From assembly GCF_030512175.1 (NCBI RefSeq), contig NZ_JAULBL010000002.1:804149-868148 (forward strand): a DNA stretch of 64,000 nucleotides. The letters are read 5' to 3'. The translations under genes and the position numbers were made by a program. Under the pieces are notes generated by a model, which was not told the origin of the DNA, searched no databases, and saw nothing but the letters and a program-made list of their open reading frames with translations. Below are positions 59,736 to 64,000 of the stretch, in pieces. The DNA comes from Paeniglutamicibacter sulfureus. GTDB lineage: Bacteria; Actinomycetota; Actinomycetes; Actinomycetales; Micrococcaceae. How positions within the stretch are numbered: position 1 is the first letter of the stretch; every line of letters starts with the position of its first letter.

Positions 59736-59788
59736 CCCGCCTCGTGAATCGACCTGTGCAGAATCACGGATTGCGTCATTAAAGGTTT

Positions 59789-59839
59789 GAGCACCGGCCG
59801 GAAGATTCGGGGGACAAATCGTGTTTCCAGCCGGTGCTC
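59789..59839 (+). terminator. Possible terminator after the 57-aa ORF
   Basis: GAGCACCGGC (59789-59798) pairs with GCCGGTGCTC (59830-59839) across a 31-base loop. This is a long-loop stem and therefore weaker evidence. Confidence 0.45.
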
Positions 59840-59947
59840 GCATCACTCGCACCTTCATGAGGTAGTAATGACTCTATGGTCCGAGGCTATGGATTTGATG
59901 TGTCTGGCCATGACGTTGGGTGTGAAGGCCGTTCGCGGCGGCCGGTC

Positions 59948-61465
59948 TCAGCGACGGTGAATCGACTTGTAGCTCAAATAGGCGGCCAGGCCTTCGGGGC
60001 CGTACTCGGTGCCGAGCCCAGAATCGTTGCGACCGCCAAACGGCGCCGCGTGGTTGGAGGCGAAGAAGTTGATGCCAACGCTGCCGGTATCCATGCGGTC
60101 GGCCGCTGCCTGTGCGGCATCGGTGTCGGCGCCAAAGACCAGACCGCCCAAACCGAACTCGGTGTTGTTCGCCAGTGCGATCCCCTCATCGATTCCGTCG
60201 TAGCGAAGAATTGAAACCACCGGCCCGAAGATCTCCTCCCGGGAAATCCGCATCCCGGGCAACACCTCCGCAAACACGGTGGGGGCGACAAAGTAACCGG
60301 CGTCCAGGTCGCCGCCCAGTTGCGCCTTGTGCCCGCCTGTGGTGGCACGGGCACCTTCGGCGTGTCCCGACTCGATGTACTCGAGCACGGTCCGATATTG
60401 GCTGGCGGTGGCCGACGGGCCAAAGACCGTCGCCGGATCCAGTGGGTCCCCCTGTGGTGCAGTGGCAATGGTGGACGTGACCAGGTCCACGACCTCGTCG
60501 TAGCGCTCGGACGGGGCCAGGATGCGCGTGGAAATGTAGCAGGTCTGCCCGGTGTTGCGCATGCAGGAACGGATGAGGGTGTCGCCCATGGCGCCCAGGT
60601 CCGCATCCGGCAGCACCAACGCACTCGACTTGCCTCCCAGCTCGAGGGTGACGGGGCGCAGCAGCTCACCGCAGGCGGCGGCGATCTTGCGACCCACCGG
60701 CGTGGAGCCGGTGAAGGCGACCTTGTTGATCTTGGGATGGCGCACCAGCGCGTCTCCCAGGCGGCCGGATCCGGTGACCAGGTTGGCCACGCCTGCCGGA
60801 ACACCGGCAGCAGCCAGCGCATCCATGATGATCCTGAATGACAGCGGCGTGGGGGAGGCCGGCTTCATCACCACGGTGCACCCGGCCAACAAAGCGGGTG
60901 CCAGCTTGATGACCATCAGGTTGATCGGGAAGTTCCACGGGGCAATCAACCCGCACACGCCCACCGGGTCCCGGCGCACCAGGGACTCGCCCAGGCCGTT
61001 AGGGAAGGGACGGACGTCCTCTGATTCCAGTAGCGGGGCCAGCGAGGCAAAGTAGCGGAAGATGCTGGCGGCATTTGCCGCCGCGCCCTTGGTCTCGGAG
61101 ACCGGGGAGCCGTTTTCCAACGTGTTGGTCAGCGACAGCTCGGTGGAGCGCACCTCGATCTGATCGGCAATGCGCAACAGCACAGCCGCCCGCTGGGAGG
61201 GCGACAGCCGCGGCCAGGGGCCCGAGTCGAAGGCAGTTCGCGCCGCGTTCACCGCCTGCTCAAGGTCCTCGGTGGTGCCGTCGGCGACCGAACCCCACAC
61301 CAATCCGGTGGCCGGGTCGGTGACGTTGTTGCGGGCGTTGCCCGTTGAGGCAACCCAGGCACCGCCGATGAAGTGGGTGTCGACGTGGCGGTATGGCAGA
61401 GCCAGGGCAGCGCGCGCGGCAGCGGCGCCTGGCTGATGCTGGAGGTGTTGCTGTTGCGTGCTCAT
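59948..61465 (-). CDS. NAD(P)-dependent aldehyde dehydrogenase
   Basis: A 505-residue ALDH. The cofactor site is IAPWNFP and FTGSTPVGRKIA, the catalytic Glu is in LELGGKSS and the catalytic Cys in RNTGQTCYIS. It oxidises an aldehyde to the acid. It overlaps the HD-domain gene by four bases and is the last gene of the SDR-ferredoxin-reductase-HD operon. It probably finishes oxidation of an alcohol or aldehyde generated by an oxygenase. Confidence 0.92.
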   Translation of the reverse strand: MSTQQQHLQHQPGAAAARAALALPYRHVDTHFIGGAWVASTGNARNNVTDPATGLVWGSVADGTTEDLEQAVNAARTAFDSGPWPRLSPSQRAAVLLRIADQIEVRSTELSLTNTLENGSPVSETKGAAANAASIFRYFASLAPLLESEDVRPFPNGLGESLVRRDPVGVCGLIAPWNFPINLMVIKLAPALLAGCTVVMKPASPTPLSFRIIMDALAAAGVPAGVANLVTGSGRLGDALVRHPKINKVAFTGSTPVGRKIAAACGELLRPVTLELGGKSSALVLPDADLGAMGDTLIRSCMRNTGQTCYISTRILAPSERYDEVVDLVTSTIATAPQGDPLDPATVFGPSATASQYRTVLEYIESGHAEGARATTGGHKAQLGGDLDAGYFVAPTVFAEVLPGMRISREEIFGPVVSILRYDGIDEGIALANNTEFGLGGLVFGADTDAAQAAADRMDTGSVGINFFASNHAAPFGGRNDSGLGTEYGPEGLAAYLSYKSIHRR

Positions 61466-62166
61466 CGCAGCACCGCCGTCTGCAGCAGGGCGCGGGAGCG
61501 ATCCAGGTCGGTGGTTGCCATGTCCACGGCGGCGGCGGTGATGAGCTCGGGGATGATCTCGGTCTCCAGCCGGTCCGTGTACACGGCGGGGTTCTGCGAG
61601 AACCAGCCCGCGGCCAGCGCGATGCCGGCGTGGTCAAAGCGCCAGAGCCGGTCGGCGTCGCGCATCAGCGCATCCTCCAGGGAATGGGCCACCGGGCGGG
61701 TATCGTGCCCGTCGATGATGGCGCAAACCGCCTCGATGAATTCGGGTTCGTACCCCAGCGAAGGCAGCACACGGCGGGCCACATCGCAGCCCAGGCGCTC
61801 GTGCTCAAAGCGGATGCCGGCCTTGCGCCAGTCGCCGCGGAAGCCCTCGGAGATGATCTTGGATTCATCCACGTGGGCCCACCCGGTGTCGTGCAGCAAG
61901 GTGGCCACGAGCACAAGCTCGCGGTTTGCGTCCGGGTAGGCGTCGCACAGGCGGCGGGCGAAGGCCAGGGAAATGGGCAGGTGGATGTCGTTGCCGCGGG
62001 CCCGGGTCTCGGGAACCACCGCGGCCCAGAGCGGGAGTAGGTCCGCCTCGATGCCCGGGGTGAGGCAAATCGGGCTGGTGTCCACATTCCCGGGAGCGGG
62101 AATGGGGCGTTGTGGATAGGCAGCGGCGAAGGCGGCGCCGGGATCGGTGTCGGTCAGGGTGTTCAT
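61462..62166 (-). CDS. HD-domain protein (predicted metal-dependent hydrolase)
   Basis: A 234-residue HD-superfamily protein. A metal site is suggested by HDTGWAHVD near residue 130-140, an earlier His in FARRL-flanked helices, and IIDGHDTRP plus MRDADRLWRFD later. The fold fits small-molecule HD hydrolases, such as cyanamide hydratase-like enzymes, more than nucleotide phosphohydrolases, but no substrate can be named. Tight coupling to aldehyde dehydrogenase and ferredoxin reductase genes makes it a catabolic enzyme rather than a signalling protein. Confidence 0.78.
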   Translation of the reverse strand: MNTLTDTDPGAAFAAAYPQRPIPAPGNVDTSPICLTPGIEADLLPLWAAVVPETRARGNDIHLPISLAFARRLCDAYPDANRELVLVATLLHDTGWAHVDESKIISEGFRGDWRKAGIRFEHERLGCDVARRVLPSLGYEPEFIEAVCAIIDGHDTRPVAHSLEDALMRDADRLWRFDHAGIALAAGWFSQNPAVYTDRLETEIIPELITAAAVDMATTDLDRSRALLQTAVLR

Positions 62167-62214
62167 GGCGCGTGCGGCTCCTTGCGTCAGGGAAGAGTAT
62201 GTGGGAGAGGGCGG

Positions 62215-63513
62215 CTAGGCAATGAGGGACTTGAGCATGGTGCCCGGATCGGCGGCCCGTTCCGGGTCGATGGACTTGCCGGCGGCCAGGGCCTGCTTGA
62301 CGGCCATGAAGTCCAGCGGGGCGTTGACGGCGTCGGCGGCAATGATGCGCCCGCCGCGGTAGTAGAGGACGGTGAACTTCCCCTTGTCGGGGTCGCGGCG
62401 GATGACCGTGGATTCGAAGCCGGTGGACAGGCCGGCGATCTGGAGTTTCATGTCCGCCTGGTTGGACCAGAACCACGGGATGCCGGCGTATTCCTCGCTG
62501 CGTCCCATGAGCGAGTAGGCGGCGACCTTGGCGTGCTCAATGGCGTTGTTCACCGACTCGAGGCGGATGCGCTCACCGGCCGGTGCGCCGGGAACGGGGT
62601 TGGGCATGTTGGCCACGTCGCCGACGACGATGGTGGTGCCGTCGGAGGCGAGCGCCCCGGCGTCCACGACGATGCCGTTGTTGATTTCCAGCCCGAGGGA
62701 TTCGCCGAGCTCGGTATTGGGGATGACCCCGATGCCGACCAAGACGATCTGGGCCGTGATCCGGGACCCGTCTTCGAGGCGCACCGCGCCCACGGCGCCG
62801 TTGCCGTCGTCGAGGATCTGCTCGATGCGCGCCCCGATGCGGATGTCCAGGCCGCGCTTGCGGTGTTCGGTGAGAAAGTAGTCGCTGGTTTCGGTGCCCA
62901 CGGCCCGGCCGACGAGGCGCTGCCCGTATTCCAGGACGGTGACGCGCTTGCCCATGGCGGCCAGTGAGCTGGCGGCCTCCAAGCCGATGAACCCGCCGCC
63001 GACCACGACCACGTCGGTGGTGGCGGGGGCAAGTTCCTTCAGCCGCAGCGCGTCGTCCGCGTTGCGCAGGTAGACCACCCCGTCCAGCTCGGCGCCGGGG
63101 GCCTCGAGGTGCCGCGGGCGGGCTCCGACAGTCAAGGCCAGACGCTGATAGGGGTAGGTGGCACCGGAGGTGCCGCGGGCGGTTCCGCTGCCGTCGGCGT
63201 TTGAGTGCACGGACTCGATCCGCTCGCCCTTGATGAGGGTGATGTTGTGTTCGATCCAGTAGTCGTTGGTGCGGAAGATCAGGGATTCGGAACCGACCTT
63301 GTCCTGCAGGAACTCCTTGGACAGGGCCGGGCGCTGGTAGGGTCGGTGGTCCTCGTCGCCCAGCAGCGTGATGTGCTCGGTGTAGCCCAGGGCGCGCAGC
63401 GAGATGGCCAGCTGCACACCGGACTGGGAGGCTCCGATGATCAGCAGGCCGGTGGCGGTACCCGACTCTTGTGCGCCGGCCCCGGCACGGGAGGGAACGG
63501 TGGCGGTGTCCAT
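62215..63513 (-). CDS. FAD-dependent ferredoxin reductase (rhodocoxin/putidaredoxin reductase type)
   Basis: A 432-residue NAD(P)H:ferredoxin reductase. It has an N-terminal FAD Rossmann site (LIIGASQSGVQLAISLR), an NAD site (VVVGGGFIGLEAASSLA) and the second FAD motif in VVDAGALASDGTTIVVGDVA. It reduces the [2Fe-2S] ferredoxin encoded next to it, which is typical of class I bacterial P450 or Rieske oxygenase systems. It is preceded by the ferredoxin gene at a distance of three bases. Confidence 0.92.
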   Translation of the reverse strand: MDTATVPSRAGAGAQESGTATGLLIIGASQSGVQLAISLRALGYTEHITLLGDEDHRPYQRPALSKEFLQDKVGSESLIFRTNDYWIEHNITLIKGERIESVHSNADGSGTARGTSGATYPYQRLALTVGARPRHLEAPGAELDGVVYLRNADDALRLKELAPATTDVVVVGGGFIGLEAASSLAAMGKRVTVLEYGQRLVGRAVGTETSDYFLTEHRKRGLDIRIGARIEQILDDGNGAVGAVRLEDGSRITAQIVLVGIGVIPNTELGESLGLEINNGIVVDAGALASDGTTIVVGDVANMPNPVPGAPAGERIRLESVNNAIEHAKVAAYSLMGRSEEYAGIPWFWSNQADMKLQIAGLSTGFESTVIRRDPDKGKFTVLYYRGGRIIAADAVNAPLDFMAVKQALAAGKSIDPERAADPGTMLKSLIA

Positions 63514-63516
63514 GTC

Positions 63517-63837
63517 CTAGACCTGCGTTTCGGGGGTGGTGACGTGGAGTTCCTGGTCCTCGCAGAGCCGGATCTGGCAGGAGAGCCGGGAGTTGTCCTC
63601 GCGGTCAACGGCGGTGCCGTAGAGCATCTCGTCCTCCATCTCGCCCATGGGCTCCAGGCTCGGCAGGTCGGCCTCGGCGACGAAGACGTGGCAGGTGGCG
63701 CAGGAGAGCGAGCCGCCGCATTCGGCGACGATGGCGGAGACGCCGTTGCGCACCGCGGTCTCCATGACCGAGTCCCCGGTGTTGGCGTTGATGGTGGTGG
63801 TGGCACCGGCTGCATCGGTGAAGTGGACTGTAGGCAT
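63517..63837 (-). CDS. [2Fe-2S] ferredoxin (rhodocoxin/adrenodoxin type)
   Basis: A 106-residue ferredoxin. The cluster ligands are visible as ECGGSLSCATCHVF (C-x5-C-x2-C) and the distant LSCQIRL cysteine, the vertebrate-type spacing used by P450 partners. The start is taken as ATG 63837; a TTG at 63846 is an alternative, close behind AAAGG. Together with the adjacent reductase it forms an electron-transfer chain to an oxygenase not in this window. Confidence 0.93.
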   Translation of the reverse strand: MPTVHFTDAAGATTTINANTGDSVMETAVRNGVSAIVAECGGSLSCATCHVFVAEADLPSLEPMGEMEDEMLYGTAVDREDNSRLSCQIRLCEDQELHVTTPETQV

Positions 63838-63855
63838 GATGATCAATCGACCTTT

Positions 63856-64000
<145 letters not shown>

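Overview
The window reads as high-GC actinobacterial chromosome. Lipoprotein-anchored ABC binding proteins, TANNNT-type -10 elements, one likely leaderless start and the gene families present suggest a Micrococcaceae member (Arthrobacter, Paeniglutamicibacter or similar). This placement is an inference from style, not a database match. No rRNA, tRNA, CRISPR array or intact mobile element was seen.

Region 1-12.8 kb is an aldaric-acid (D-glucarate/galactarate) catabolic locus. Two enolase-superfamily dehydratases (gudD and a talarate/galactarate dehydratase) feed 5-dehydro-4-deoxyglucarate to a decarboxylating dehydratase (kdgD) and then to a 2-oxoglutarate semialdehyde dehydrogenase cut by the left edge. 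A tripartite tricarboxylate-type transporter (tctCBA) with a universal stress protein is divergent from a LysR regulator. Four promoters here (kdgD, tctC, gudD and a 2-hydroxyacid dehydrogenase) share one element with identical geometry, which I read as the operon-spanning regulon of that LysR protein. The second dehydratase is preceded instead by two tandem palindromes over its -35 and -10, probably bound by the adjacent FadR-type GntR regulator. A malate:quinone oxidoreductase ends that operon.

Region 13-19.8 kb is a complete Dpp/Opp-type ABC transporter followed by an isocitrate lyase/PEP mutase family enzyme. At 19.9-20.3 kb lies a decayed transposase. Region 20.6-28.4 kb holds a second Dpp/Opp-type ABC transporter, an alpha/beta hydrolase and a DUF5937/ArsR regulator. 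It is visibly lower in GC than its flanks and looks acquired.

Region 28.6-40 kb contains: LysR with an MFS symporter, an M20 carbamoylase-type hydrolase and an amidase; a UPF0158 protein; a zinc alcohol dehydrogenase; and a MatC-like carrier/class III CoA-transferase/enoyl-CoA hydratase operon divergent from an IclR regulator, with a three-half-site operator between them.

Region 40.1-43.3 kb is a glycine-riboswitch-controlled operon: a tandem glycine aptamer, a DUF5058 membrane protein, a second unknown membrane protein and an M20 amidohydrolase. This is the best candidate for an undescribed system, namely glycine or acyl-glycine transport and hydrolysis. Next come a SnoaL-like protein and a 2114-residue DUF4011 helicase with a nuclease-like domain.

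Region 50.6-54.8 kb is a fructose PTS operon (fruR-fruK-fruA-ptsH). Region 55-58.1 kb has an EamA transporter/LysR pair, C-terminal remnants of a thiolase and a TctA protein, and an orphan Vsr endonuclease. A secreted trypsin-like protease and a 57-codon acidic ORF follow. The right end is an SDR / [2Fe-2S] ferredoxin / ferredoxin reductase / HD-domain / aldehyde dehydrogenase operon, probably the electron-transfer part of an oxygenase system that continues beyond the window.
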